Origin: Polynucleobacter sp. MWH-Aus1W21 | Lineage (GTDB): Bacteria > Pseudomonadota > Gammaproteobacteria > Burkholderiales > Burkholderiaceae | Assembly: GCF_018687275.1 (NCBI RefSeq) | Contig: NZ_CP061287.1 | Coordinates: 744,001-808,000 of the forward strand | Length of the DNA: 64,000 nucleotides | Direction of reading: 5' to 3' | In this document: positions 25,468 through 33,344 of the stretch, piece after piece | Layout of the letters: the number at the start of each line of letters is the position of its first letter | How positions within the stretch are numbered: the first letter of the stretch is position 1 | Translations under genes and position numbers: made by a program | The notes under the pieces: model-generated | Told to the model about the DNA's origin: nothing | Databases searched by the model: none | Seen by the model: the letters and a program-made list of their open reading frames with translations, nothing else

Positions 25468-26451
25468 ATGAGTTCAACGTACATTTCCCGAAGAATATTT
25501 TTGAATATTCTAGGCTTAATCTGTTTTGGAATGGCTGCTCAGTTAGCTAATGCCCAGTATCCATGCCCCGTCATCAAAATTATCTCTCCTTATCCACCAG
25601 GTGGTGCAAGTGATGTTTTGGCAAGAATGCTAGTTCCAGGCTTATCTAAACAACTAAATACAAATGTAATTGTGGAGAATAAAACGGGAGCTAGTGGCAA
25701 TATTGGTACCGAATTTGTATCTAGTGCTGCAGGTGATGGCTGCACACTCTTGCTTGGCAATAGCACGGGTATTGTCATTAATCGAAATTTATATAAATTG
25801 CGAAATGATCCTATAGTGAGTTTGAAGCCTGTTGTTGAAGTTGCTGCAGTGCCAATGGTTTTGTATGTTAACTCTTCAGTTCCTGCTAATTCGTTTGCTG
25901 AATTGATTGCGTTAATAAAAAAGGAGCCCGGAAAATATAGCTTTGCTTCTCCTGGCAGTGGCAGTACTCATCATCTTTTGGGGGAGCTGCTCAAGCTAGA
26001 ACAAAAGCTTGATATGACCCACATACCTTATAGAGGCTCTGGACCCGCAATTGCAGATGTTCTGGCAGGACAAGTGCCTATGGCATTTGAATCCACTGGC
26101 GCAATGGTTCCCCATCTAAATAGTGGCAAGGTAAGGGCATTGGCCACTACCGGGGCTGTCAGGGCAAAAAATTTGCCAGACGTTCCTACTATGAAAGAGC
26201 TTGGCTACCCTAAATTTGTTGTAGAAAATTGGTATGGAATTTTTGCGCCAGCTAAAACGCCGACGGCATTAGTTAACCAATTAAATAAAGAGATCAATAA
26301 AATTTTAACGTCAGGAGATGTTGCTGAGAGTCTATCTAAAATGGGATCTTTAAATAGCGAGCAAACGCCTGAGCAATTTGCTGCGTTCATTAAAAAGGAG
26401 ATTCCTTACTGGGAACTTCTAGTGAAGCAATCTGGTGCTACTGCTGAATAA
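25468..26451 (+). CDS. Bug/TctC-type periplasmic solute-binding protein (third of three)
   Basis: TctC-family receptor, 327 residues with an N-terminal signal sequence ending near LANAQ (about residue 30). It is a close paralogue of the protein at 21022: shared are SPYPPGGASDVLAR, NVIVENKTGASGNIGTEF, DGCTLLLGN, VLYVNSSVPAN, THIPYRGSGPAIADVLAGQV and the Cys pair (Cys33, Cys92). It is eight bases after the aldolase gene and ends just before a terminator. As with the other two, no cognate membrane subunits are encoded nearby. Confidence 0.9.
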   Translation: MSSTYISRRIFLNILGLICFGMAAQLANAQYPCPVIKIISPYPPGGASDVLARMLVPGLSKQLNTNVIVENKTGASGNIGTEFVSSAAGDGCTLLLGNSTGIVINRNLYKLRNDPIVSLKPVVEVAAVPMVLYVNSSVPANSFAELIALIKKEPGKYSFASPGSGSTHHLLGELLKLEQKLDMTHIPYRGSGPAIADVLAGQVPMAFESTGAMVPHLNSGKVRALATTGAVRAKNLPDVPTMKELGYPKFVVENWYGIFAPAKTPTALVNQLNKEINKILTSGDVAESLSKMGSLNSEQTPEQFAAFIKKEIPYWELLVKQSGATAE

Positions 26452-26482
26452 ACTTCAACCTAAAATAGATCAACAGGCATAA

Positions 26483-26508
26483 AAAAGCCCCGAGTAATCG
26501 GGGCTTTT
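26483..26508. terminator. Rho-independent terminator closing the accessory block
   Basis: The 26 bases are identical to 20479-20504 (stem GCCCCGA/TCGGGGC, loop GTAA, A and T flanks). It lies between the convergent third Bug gene and the phasin gene and can act in both directions. Confidence 0.9.
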
Positions 26509-26531
26509 CATTAGCAGATTTTCTGCGGTGC

Positions 26532-27086
26532 TTATTTTTTCTTTTTTGCTTTACTTGCTGTATCTGCTGCCTTCATCACCGTTTCAGAGGCACTGCTTAA
26601 GTTAGTTTGAGCTACTTCAACTGCATGCTTTACTGCCTTCTGGCTAGTTTCAAATACGTTGTTTGCAGAAGCAATCGCTTGTTTCATAGCTTGTACGGCA
26701 GCATCAGAACCTGCTGGAGCATTCTTTGTCCACTCTTCAACTAGAGCATTCATCTTCTGTTGACCAGCCTGTAATTCTTTTTCAGCGGACTGCGTAAAGC
26801 TGTTTTGTGTTTCGTGGGCTAATTCATATAAATGGCGGCTGTAAGCCATAATTTTCTCTGCCATTGGTTGCACTGCTTCTGCTTGGTGCGCGAGCAATTG
26901 CTGAATGTCTTTTACTTCTAATGCTTTCTTGGCGCTATTCATGCTGTCGCTTAAGCTTTGCTTAGCAATCTGCATATTGAGTTCAACTAATTTTTCAATA
27001 CTTTGCAACGCTTGATTGGTTAATCCACTCAAGGTCTCTAAGTTGGCTTTTTGTGCTGCGGCAAGTTGTTCTGGAGTTAAGTTCAT
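26532..27086 (-). CDS. Phasin family protein (PHA granule-associated)
   Basis: Small helical protein of 184 residues that coats polyhydroxyalkanoate granules. The N-terminus LTPEQLAAAQKANLETLSGL and the following amphipathic helices (SIEKLVELNMQIAKQSL) match the betaproteobacterial phasin family; the C-terminus is Lys-rich (ASKAKKKK). It has no signal peptide. In related genomes phasin genes occur close to pyruvate dehydrogenase genes, so it may once have directly followed lpdA. PHA synthesis genes are not in this window, apart from a 3-hydroxybutyryl-CoA-type dehydrogenase at 38316. Confidence 0.88.
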   Translation of the reverse strand: MNLTPEQLAAAQKANLETLSGLTNQALQSIEKLVELNMQIAKQSLSDSMNSAKKALEVKDIQQLLAHQAEAVQPMAEKIMAYSRHLYELAHETQNSFTQSAEKELQAGQQKMNALVEEWTKNAPAGSDAAVQAMKQAIASANNVFETSQKAVKHAVEVAQTNLSSASETVMKAADTASKAKKKK

Positions 27087-27151
27087 TTGCTATCTCTTTT
27101 CTTTTAACTATTTTGTATTCTGACTTTAGTCTTTTATCTAATGTACTCTCT

Positions 27152-27186
27152 TTGCATCAGTATATTGCATATATATTGCGTTGCAG
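27152..27186. promoter_or_regulatory. TTGC-rich cluster upstream of phasin (possible PhaR-type site)
   Basis: Four TTGC elements lie within 35 bases, ending in TTGCGTTGCAG, which contains TGC-N3-GCA. This resembles the TGC/GCA pattern reported for PhaR repressors of phasin genes. It is about 70-100 bases upstream of the phasin start, in the gap shared with the divergent transporter gene. Assignment is tentative. Confidence 0.25.
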
Positions 27187-27283
27187 CATAAGTTCCATTG
27201 GGCAGAGCTGGGAAGTGCCTATTGGAAAAGAGCCTAAAATTAGGCACACAGTAAAAATTCTTAATATTTTCAGTTAGTTATCC

Positions 27284-28171
27284 ATGAAGCTCTCGCTAGA
27301 CAATGCCATTGCCCCGATATTCGTGCTCATTTGGAGTACGGGCTTTGTGATTGCGCGCCTAGCGATGCCCTACGTAGAGCCAGCCACCTTCTTATTTTGG
27401 CGATTTTCAGGGGTTCTAGCTGCGATGGCGGCGTTTAGTCTGGTGTGGAGAATCACTTGGCCTAGCTGGTCTCAAATCAAGCATATCGCCGTTGCTGGCA
27501 TCTTGCTTCAGTTTGGTTACTTACTCGGCGTATGGTTTGCTGTCAGATTGGGAATGACGGCTGGGTTGGTTGCCATCATAGTTGGACTTCAGCCAATTGT
27601 GACTGCCTGGTTTGCTGCTTGGATATCAGAGAAGGTATCGCCACGCCAATGGATTGGTCTGGGATTTGGTTTTGCTGGTGTCGCCTTAGTAGTGGTTGAA
27701 AAGATTGGTTTTACGCCTATTCCTTTGACGAGTTACGCGCTCGCATTTGGAGGTCTTCTCTCGATAACCTTTGGCACCCTTTATCAAAAGAAATTCTGTC
27801 CAGTATTTGACCTGCGTGCCGGCTCCTCTATTCAGTTTGGTGTTTCAGCGGCGCTGTGCTTTATCTGTATGTATTTGTTTGAATCGGGTGAGATGGTTTG
27901 GAACCCTTCCGTTATTGGGGCATTGCTCTGGGCCATCTTCCCCTTATCGATAGGATCAATCAGTTTGTTGTTCATGATGATTCGCAAGGGGGCTGCTACC
28001 AAAGTCACCAGCTTTCTCTATTTAGTGCCACCGACAACTGCCGCAATGGCTTGGCTGTTATTTGATGAGCCATTTACCTTGTTAATGGCTGTTGGTCTAT
28101 GCCTAACGATGACGGGGGTAGTGCTGGTAAATGCGCGTCAGGCTAATACAGTGGCAACAATTGCAGAGTAG
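27284..28171 (+). CDS. DMT-superfamily transporter (EamA domains)
   Basis: Inner-membrane permease of 295 residues with about ten hydrophobic helices arranged as two EamA repeats (about 8-140 and 150-285). Typical features include the N-terminal IFVLIWSTGFVIARLAMPYV and the second-repeat PPTTAAMAWLLFDEPFT. The family exports amino acids, metabolites or drugs; the substrate cannot be told from sequence. The gene stands alone, divergent from phasin, with an inverted repeat (GTGCCTA/TAGGCAC, 27215-27247) upstream that may be an operator. Confidence 0.85.
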   Translation: MKLSLDNAIAPIFVLIWSTGFVIARLAMPYVEPATFLFWRFSGVLAAMAAFSLVWRITWPSWSQIKHIAVAGILLQFGYLLGVWFAVRLGMTAGLVAIIVGLQPIVTAWFAAWISEKVSPRQWIGLGFGFAGVALVVVEKIGFTPIPLTSYALAFGGLLSITFGTLYQKKFCPVFDLRAGSSIQFGVSAALCFICMYLFESGEMVWNPSVIGALLWAIFPLSIGSISLLFMMIRKGAATKVTSFLYLVPPTTAAMAWLLFDEPFTLLMAVGLCLTMTGVVLVNARQANTVATIAE

Positions 28172-28292
28172 AGCGTATTAATAAAAGTAGATTTTGGTGA
28201 GCGGAATACCTAGATTGGGGCGAATAAAACCGCCTTGCTCTAGGAAATTAATTATCATTCCGTATGTTGAAAGTTTTGGAAGGTATTTTGGG

Positions 28293-29309
28293 ATGCGTTT
28301 GAATCGATTGTGGCTTTTTGCCTTGGCAGTAATTTTTGCGGTTGGCGCTATGGCGAATGCACCTGCAATTGCTGCTAATAAAGATAAACAGCAAGCCAAA
28401 TCCACCACCAAAACAGCTTCTAAGACAAGCGCCAAGACTTCCAAGAAGCCTAAAACCGTGCGCGTTACAGTGACGCGCTCAACAGAGCCGGTCGTACCTG
28501 CAAGACCATCTCTTGCAACCGCATTGGGATTGCGCGGACAACATGACGACCTCAATCTCAAATCTAGCGTAGCGATGGTAGTTAATCAAGATACTAAAGA
28601 AGTGTATTTTGAAAAGAACCCCTCAGTTAGCTTGCCAATCGCTTCTATTACAAAGTTAATGACAGCGATGGTGGTGTTAGATGCCAAGATGCCACTAGAT
28701 GAAACTTTGGTTATCAACTCTGAAGATGTACAGATTTACCGCACTTCACGTTTGGCTGGCGGCACCGTATTAACTCGTGAAGAAGCCTTACTACTGGCTT
28801 TAATGTCCTCTGAGAACCGCGCTGCATATACCTTGGGAAGAAATTACCCGGGCGGTGTTCCAGCATTTGTAGGTGCCATGAATCGCAAGGCAAAAGAGCT
28901 TGGTATGGAGCACTCTCATTTTGCAGATCCAACTGGTCTCTTGAGTGAGAACGTTGCAACAGCAGAAGATCTCACGCGCATGCTCAGCGCCGCATATCAA
29001 TATAAAACTATTCGCGAGTTTTCAACTTGGCCAGATTTAACGATGGTGATTGCAAAGCGTCCACAGAAATTTTTGAATACTAATCGCTTAGTGCGCTCTG
29101 GTGATATGAATATCGGTCTGCAAAAAACCGGCTTTATTAATGCTGCTGGTAAATGTTTGGTGATGCAGGCTAGAGTAAACAACACACCATTGCTATTAGT
29201 GTTCCTGGATTCTGTTGGAACACAATCTCGTTTTGCTGACGCCGTGCGTGTGCGTGATTGGTATGAGCGTATGCCGTCCGGCGCACAGCCAATACGTCGC
29301 TTAATGTAA
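28293..29309 (+). CDS. pbpG: D-alanyl-D-alanine endopeptidase, PBP7 type
   Basis: Periplasmic peptidoglycan-modifying serine peptidase (S11 family) that cuts D-Ala-DAP crosslinks. The N-terminus has a signal/anchor sequence (about residues 5-27) followed by a Lys/Thr-rich linker. Catalytic motifs are complete: SITK (Ser118, Lys121), SEN (173-175) and KTG (278-280). I start at ATG 28293, which gives a proper signal peptide; the frame is open 33 codons upstream but that extension looks non-coding. It is convergent with the IclR regulator gene, with only two bases between the stops. Length 338 residues. Confidence 0.9.
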   Translation: MRLNRLWLFALAVIFAVGAMANAPAIAANKDKQQAKSTTKTASKTSAKTSKKPKTVRVTVTRSTEPVVPARPSLATALGLRGQHDDLNLKSSVAMVVNQDTKEVYFEKNPSVSLPIASITKLMTAMVVLDAKMPLDETLVINSEDVQIYRTSRLAGGTVLTREEALLLALMSSENRAAYTLGRNYPGGVPAFVGAMNRKAKELGMEHSHFADPTGLLSENVATAEDLTRMLSAAYQYKTIREFSTWPDLTMVIAKRPQKFLNTNRLVRSGDMNIGLQKTGFINAAGKCLVMQARVNNTPLLLVFLDSVGTQSRFADAVRVRDWYERMPSGAQPIRRLM

Positions 29310-29311
29310 AG

Positions 29312-30136
29312 CTAGTTTGCGCTGCCGGGTTCGGCAGACTTAGGTTTAAAGCCCATGCCTTTGGAGATCTGTAGGGCAGTTTCTTGTAGGGCACGCAGCC
29401 AATCCGCCTGAATGCGGTCAGTGGGGGCACTCAAAGAGAGGCCGGCAACCAATTTTCCGGTGTCATCCAAGATGGCTGCAGCCAAACAGCTCACGCCCAA
29501 CTCTAGTTCTTCATCATCACGAGCATTGCCCACTTTGCGTACTTGATTGAGTTCGGCTTCGAGCTTCCCTAATTCGGTGATGCTATTACGAGTATGTCCA
29601 GACAGGCCAGTGCGCGTAACATAGGCACGAACCTGACCTGGATCATCGCTAGCTAAAAAGAGCTTGCCAACTGAGGTGAGGTGCAGAGGAGCGCGACCGC
29701 CAATAGCGCGGACTACTTGCATTCCTGATCGCTCGCTATAGGCACGATCAACGTAAACGATTTCATCGCCTTGGCGAACGGATAGGTTTACTGTTTCACC
29801 GGTGAGCTTGTGTAGGGTACGCATTGGTAACTGCGCCGCTTCACGTACTGATAATCTTGCTTTCACTAGATTGCCGAGCTCTAGGAGCTTTAAGCCAAGA
29901 CGGTAAGTGCCACCATCGCCACGCTCAACCAGTCTGCATGCAACCATGTCATTCAAAATGCGGTGAGCGGTAGAAGGGTGAAGACCAGTCAGCTCAGCAA
30001 GGTTTTTGAGGCTACTTGAGTCCTCTTGATCGGCTAGCGCATCCAGTAAATTCATCATGCGCTCAACTACCTGGATGGCAGTTTTACCAACCTCTCCGGT
30101 AGATTTGGGGGGTTTGATGGGTTTGCTAGTGCTCAT
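29312..30136 (-). CDS. IclR-family transcriptional regulator
   Basis: Regulator of 274 residues. The N-terminal winged helix-turn-helix is about 20-90 (LKNLAELTGLHPSTAHRILN). The effector-binding domain has the family patterns VNLSVRQGDEIVYVDR, LHLTSVGKLFL and ELGVSCLAAAILD. Targets often lie nearby, but no catabolic operon adjoins it here: its neighbours are pbpG and pyrD. Its role is therefore open. Confidence 0.9.
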   Translation of the reverse strand: MSTSKPIKPPKSTGEVGKTAIQVVERMMNLLDALADQEDSSSLKNLAELTGLHPSTAHRILNDMVACRLVERGDGGTYRLGLKLLELGNLVKARLSVREAAQLPMRTLHKLTGETVNLSVRQGDEIVYVDRAYSERSGMQVVRAIGGRAPLHLTSVGKLFLASDDPGQVRAYVTRTGLSGHTRNSITELGKLEAELNQVRKVGNARDDEELELGVSCLAAAILDDTGKLVAGLSLSAPTDRIQADWLRALQETALQISKGMGFKPKSAEPGSAN

Positions 30137-30204
30137 AGACCTTATTGTAGCGATTCCAGATCAAATTGCATATTGTGAAATGCCATTTTATGGGGCAACC
30201 AATA

Positions 30205-30230
30205 AAAAATGCCCCTGAATTGGGGCTATT
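30205..30230 (-). terminator. Terminator after pyrD (minus strand)
   Basis: Read on the minus strand, GCCCC-AATTCA-GGGGC is followed by ATTTTTTATT. It lies 11 or more bases past the pyrD stop and would close the long minus-strand series that begins at 41105. Confidence 0.75.
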
Positions 30231-30240
30231 TAAAGGTGTT

Positions 30241-31275
30241 TTAGGGTTGCCTGAGGGCGGTGGCGCACTCGTTGACCAAGTCTGGGCCGCGATAGATTAA
30301 GCCACTATAGAGTTGGACTAGACTGGCGCCAGCCATGATCTTTTCTCTAGCATCAGCACCGGACATGATGCCGCCAACGCCAATGATCGGTAGTTGATTG
30401 CCAAGTCTGGCTTTCAAAGTTTTGATGACGATATTCGAAGTATTACGAACGGGTGCGCCAGATAGGCCACCGGTTTCTTCGCCGAATTCCATACCTTTGA
30501 CTGCGTCGCGGGAGATGGTTGTGTTGGTAGCAATGACTGCATCCATACCAAATTCGAGCAATAGATCAGCAATGAGATTGATATCGCCATGATCTAAGTC
30601 CGGCGCGATTTTCAGGAAGAGTGGTTTGCGTACGCCATGGTGATCGCATAAACGCTTTCTAGCTTCATCAAGGCTGCCGAGTAATTCACGGAGCATTTCT
30701 TCGCCTTGTAGAGCACGCAGATTTTGAGTATTTGGGGAGGAGATATTGACGGTAATATAAGTCGCGATTTCGTAGACGGCTTCCATGGCCAAAACGTAAT
30801 CACGGGAAGCCTCTTCGATTGGTGTGCTGGCATTTTTGCCAATATTCATACCAAGTACACCACCATTCTGCCAAAATTTTGAACGGCGTACTCTGGTGAC
30901 GCAAGCATCAACACCATCGTTGTTAAAGCCCATACGATTGATGATTGCCTGCGCATCAGGTAGGCGAAACATACGAGGCTTTGGGTTGCCAGGTTGTGGG
31001 CGTGGCGTCACTGTGCCAATTTCTAAAAATCCAAATCCCAATGCGGCCAATGCATCAATGTGTTTGCCATCTTTATCCAATCCGGCAGCAAGACCAACTG
31101 GGTTTGGAAACTCGATGCCGCAAAGTATTTGTGGATCGTTAATCGGCTTAGTTACCAATCGCTCTAATAATCCCCAGCGCTGCGCGCGATCCATATTGCT
31201 TAGAGTAAGGTTATGGGCTTTTTCGGGGTCTATACAAAAGAGCCAAGGGCGTAGAAGGGAGTAGCGATCGATCAT
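30241..31275 (-). CDS. pyrD: Dihydroorotate dehydrogenase (quinone), class 2
   Basis: Membrane-associated flavoenzyme of pyrimidine synthesis that oxidises dihydroorotate to orotate with a quinone acceptor. The 344 residues include the class 2 N-terminal helical extension ([13 protein letters not shown]). [20 protein letters not shown], the catalytic-serine segment [19 protein letters not shown] and the FMN-phosphate region [15 protein letters not shown] are all visible. It is nine bases downstream of bpt and is the last gene of a 12-gene minus-strand run. Confidence 0.97.
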   Translation of the reverse strand: MIDRYSLLRPWLFCIDPEKAHNLTLSNMDRAQRWGLLERLVTKPINDPQILCGIEFPNPVGLAAGLDKDGKHIDALAALGFGFLEIGTVTPRPQPGNPKPRMFRLPDAQAIINRMGFNNDGVDACVTRVRRSKFWQNGGVLGMNIGKNASTPIEEASRDYVLAMEAVYEIATYITVNISSPNTQNLRALQGEEMLRELLGSLDEARKRLCDHHGVRKPLFLKIAPDLDHGDINLIADLLLEFGMDAVIATNTTISRDAVKGMEFGEETGGLSGAPVRNTSNIVIKTLKARLGNQLPIIGVGGIMSGADAREKIMAGASLVQLYSGLIYRGPDLVNECATALRQP

Positions 31276-31284
31276 GGGTAGATA

Positions 31285-32031
31285 TTATGACTCAGACAAC
31301 GGTTGCCAATGATCGTCGATCAACCCCTCCATGGGCTGATAATTAATCTTGTACGACATCTTGTTGCTTTCTTGGATGTAGTAGCCCAGATAGAGGTAGG
31401 GCAAGCCCAAGATCCGTGCCTGCTCGATCTGCCACAGAATGCTGTAGCTACCATAGCTAGCAGCATGGCTTGAGGTGTCATAGAAGGTATAAACCGAGGA
31501 GATGCCTTGTTCCAGGATGTCGATCATACTAACCATGCGTAATCTACCAGGATGTGGGTCGTGAGGGCCATCCCGAAATTCCACAATGCGCGAGTTCACT
31601 CGACTTTGCAATAAAAATTGCATGTACTGGTCTTGATCATCACTATCCATATCTCCACCTTCATGCCGCTCATGTTGATAGCGTTGATAAAGTTGGTAAT
31701 GCTCTTCTTGGTAGCCCAGATTTAAAACTGAAGTTTTAAGACCGGCATGTTTCTTTTGGGCGCGGCGCTGGCTTCGTGAGGGAATAAATTGATTTACCAA
31801 GATACGTGTCGCAATACAGGCTTTGCATTCATCACAATAGGGTCGATAGGTATATAAACCGCTACGTCTAAATCCGGCATTTAATAAATCGCTGTAGACA
31901 TCTGCATGAATCAAATGGGATGGCGTAGCAACTTGAGAGCGAGCAGTCTTATTAGGCAAATAGCTACAAGCATATGGAGCAGTTGCATAAAACTGCAAGG
32001 TGGTTAGAGGAAGTTCTTTGAGCTGGGTCAT
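31285..32031 (-). CDS. bpt: Aspartate/glutamate leucyltransferase (Bpt)
   Basis: Transfers leucine from Leu-tRNA to proteins with N-terminal Asp or Glu, making them ClpS/ClpAP substrates. The 248-residue protein belongs to the ATE/Bpt family: [16 protein letters not shown] near the N-terminus, [12 protein letters not shown], the Cys cluster [11 protein letters not shown], and C-terminal [17 protein letters not shown]. The start overlaps the aat stop (ATGA), so the two N-degron enzymes are translationally coupled. Confidence 0.95.
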   Translation of the reverse strand: MTQLKELPLTTLQFYATAPYACSYLPNKTARSQVATPSHLIHADVYSDLLNAGFRRSGLYTYRPYCDECKACIATRILVNQFIPSRSQRRAQKKHAGLKTSVLNLGYQEEHYQLYQRYQHERHEGGDMDSDDQDQYMQFLLQSRVNSRIVEFRDGPHDPHPGRLRMVSMIDILEQGISSVYTFYDTSSHAASYGSYSILWQIEQARILGLPYLYLGYYIQESNKMSYKINYQPMEGLIDDHWQPLSES

Positions 32032-32765
32032 AGCCAGTGATGCAAGATTGTTTTGTCAAAAGTCCAAGATTTATCAATCTTAGTTTGATTTAAAGAAACT
32101 TGCAGTTGCTCTAAAAACTCTTTACGCGGTATGGGTGCGGCGCCCAAAGAAAGCAGATGCGCCGTTTCTTGCTGGCAGTCAATCATGTACACCTCATTAG
32201 TCAGGCACCAGGCGCTCAGGGATGCTAAGGCGATTTTGGACGCGTTGGTTTTGCGGCTGAACATGGATTCCCCAAAAACCATACCTCCAAAAGAAACGCA
32301 ATACAGTCCGCCCATTAGATGACCATCTTCAATGACAGCAATGCTGTGAGCGTTGCCTTGCTCATGCAACGCTGTGTAGGCATCCATAATTTCATGGGTG
32401 ATCCATGTGCCATCTTGATCTTTACGAGCGCTAGTAGCGCAAGAGCGGATGACAGCACCAAAATCACCGTCTACTTCTATTTGGGCCTGGGTATTTTGAC
32501 AAAAGAGGCGAATAATTTTTCGTAAGGAATCGCTGCATTTGAAGTCGCTTGGCTTTAAAACCATCCTTGGATCTGGTGACCACCATAACACCGGCTGGTT
32601 GTCTGAGTACCAAGGAAAAATACCTTGTTGATAGGCGCGTGCAAGTTGCCCTGGGTATATTTGTTCGCTAACTGCAATTAAACCAGGAACGCTAGGATCT
32701 GGATCAGCCTCTAGCAGGGGGTTTGGGAAAGGGTCATGTGGCCCTAGCCAGGCAATCTGACCCAT
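32028..32765 (-). CDS. aat: Leucyl/phenylalanyl-tRNA-protein transferase
   Basis: Adds Leu or Phe to proteins with N-terminal Lys or Arg in the bacterial N-degron pathway. 245 residues. Motifs: [52 protein letters not shown] and [17 protein letters not shown], all strongly conserved in Aat. The N-terminus starts [11 protein letters not shown], as usual for the family. It lies nine bases after the NUDIX gene and overlaps bpt. Confidence 0.96.
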   Translation of the reverse strand: MGQIAWLGPHDPFPNPLLEADPDPSVPGLIAVSEQIYPGQLARAYQQGIFPWYSDNQPVLWWSPDPRMVLKPSDFKCSDSLRKIIRLFCQNTQAQIEVDGDFGAVIRSCATSARKDQDGTWITHEIMDAYTALHEQGNAHSIAVIEDGHLMGGLYCVSFGGMVFGESMFSRKTNASKIALASLSAWCLTNEVYMIDCQQETAHLLSLGAAPIPRKEFLEQLQVSLNQTKIDKSWTFDKTILHHWL

Positions 32766-32774
32766 AGTAGTTCT

Positions 32775-33335
32775 TTAAATTCTTTCAGATGGCAAGATGT
32801 CACGACTGCGCACATGAAACTCTTTGTCAGCTTCTAAGTTGCCCGCAGCACGATCGGCAAAAAACCATTCCAAGGTTTGCTTCACCGTGGGGAAGGCTAG
32901 CTCATTCCAGGGTATGTCATTCTCATTGAAGAGTGCAACTTCAAGGCTTTCTTCACCAGCGGAAAACTCTGGTGTATTCATCGTCGCCAAATAAAACAGA
33001 TGCACTTGCTCGGCATGTGGCACGTTAAGAAGAGAGTAGAGCGCTCCAATATTCACTTCTGCACCAGCCTCCTCGAGAGTCTCGCGAGCGGCACCATGAC
33101 TCGTGCTTTCTCCTAACTCCATAAAGCCTGCAGGAAGTGTCCAATAACCATGACGAGGCTCAATCGCTCTCCGACATAAGAGTACTTGCTGTCCATACAC
33201 AGGAATACTACCCACTACATTGCGAGGATTCTGATAATGAATGCTGCCACAGGCTTCGCATACATGGCGTTCACGAGAATCATCAGCTGGAATTTTGATC
33301 GTCAATACAGCAGCGCAGTTAGGGCAATACTTCAT
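32775..33335 (-). CDS. NUDIX hydrolase with N-terminal zinc ribbon
   Basis: 186 residues. The N-terminal CPNC...CEAC pattern (Cys4, Cys7 and a second pair about 25 residues on) forms a zinc ribbon typical of NudC-like and ADP-ribose-type NUDIX proteins. The Nudix box reads GFMELGESTSHGAARETLEE followed by AGA, matching GX5EX7REUXEEXGU. The substrate is probably a nucleoside-diphosphate derivative. It is placed between pabBC and aat, nine bases from each. Confidence 0.9.
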   Translation of the reverse strand: MKYCPNCAAVLTIKIPADDSRERHVCEACGSIHYQNPRNVVGSIPVYGQQVLLCRRAIEPRHGYWTLPAGFMELGESTSHGAARETLEEAGAEVNIGALYSLLNVPHAEQVHLFYLATMNTPEFSAGEESLEVALFNENDIPWNELAFPTVKQTLEWFFADRAAGNLEADKEFHVRSRDILPSERI

Positions 33336-33344
33336 ACTGACTTT

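Noticed and set aside
20479..26508. Island as an integrative element with attachment sites
   Set aside because: No integrase, transposase or tRNA target is present; the identical flanks are fully explained as terminators, so I report only possible insertion, not a mobile element.
28245..28262. Fur-box-like AT-rich segment before pbpG
   Set aside because: Only part of the AAATTAATTATCATT stretch matches the Fur consensus; no symmetric 19-bp site is present.
28194..28292. Upstream-extended start for pbpG
   Set aside because: It would place 33 charged residues before a clear signal peptide; ATG 28293 is the natural start.
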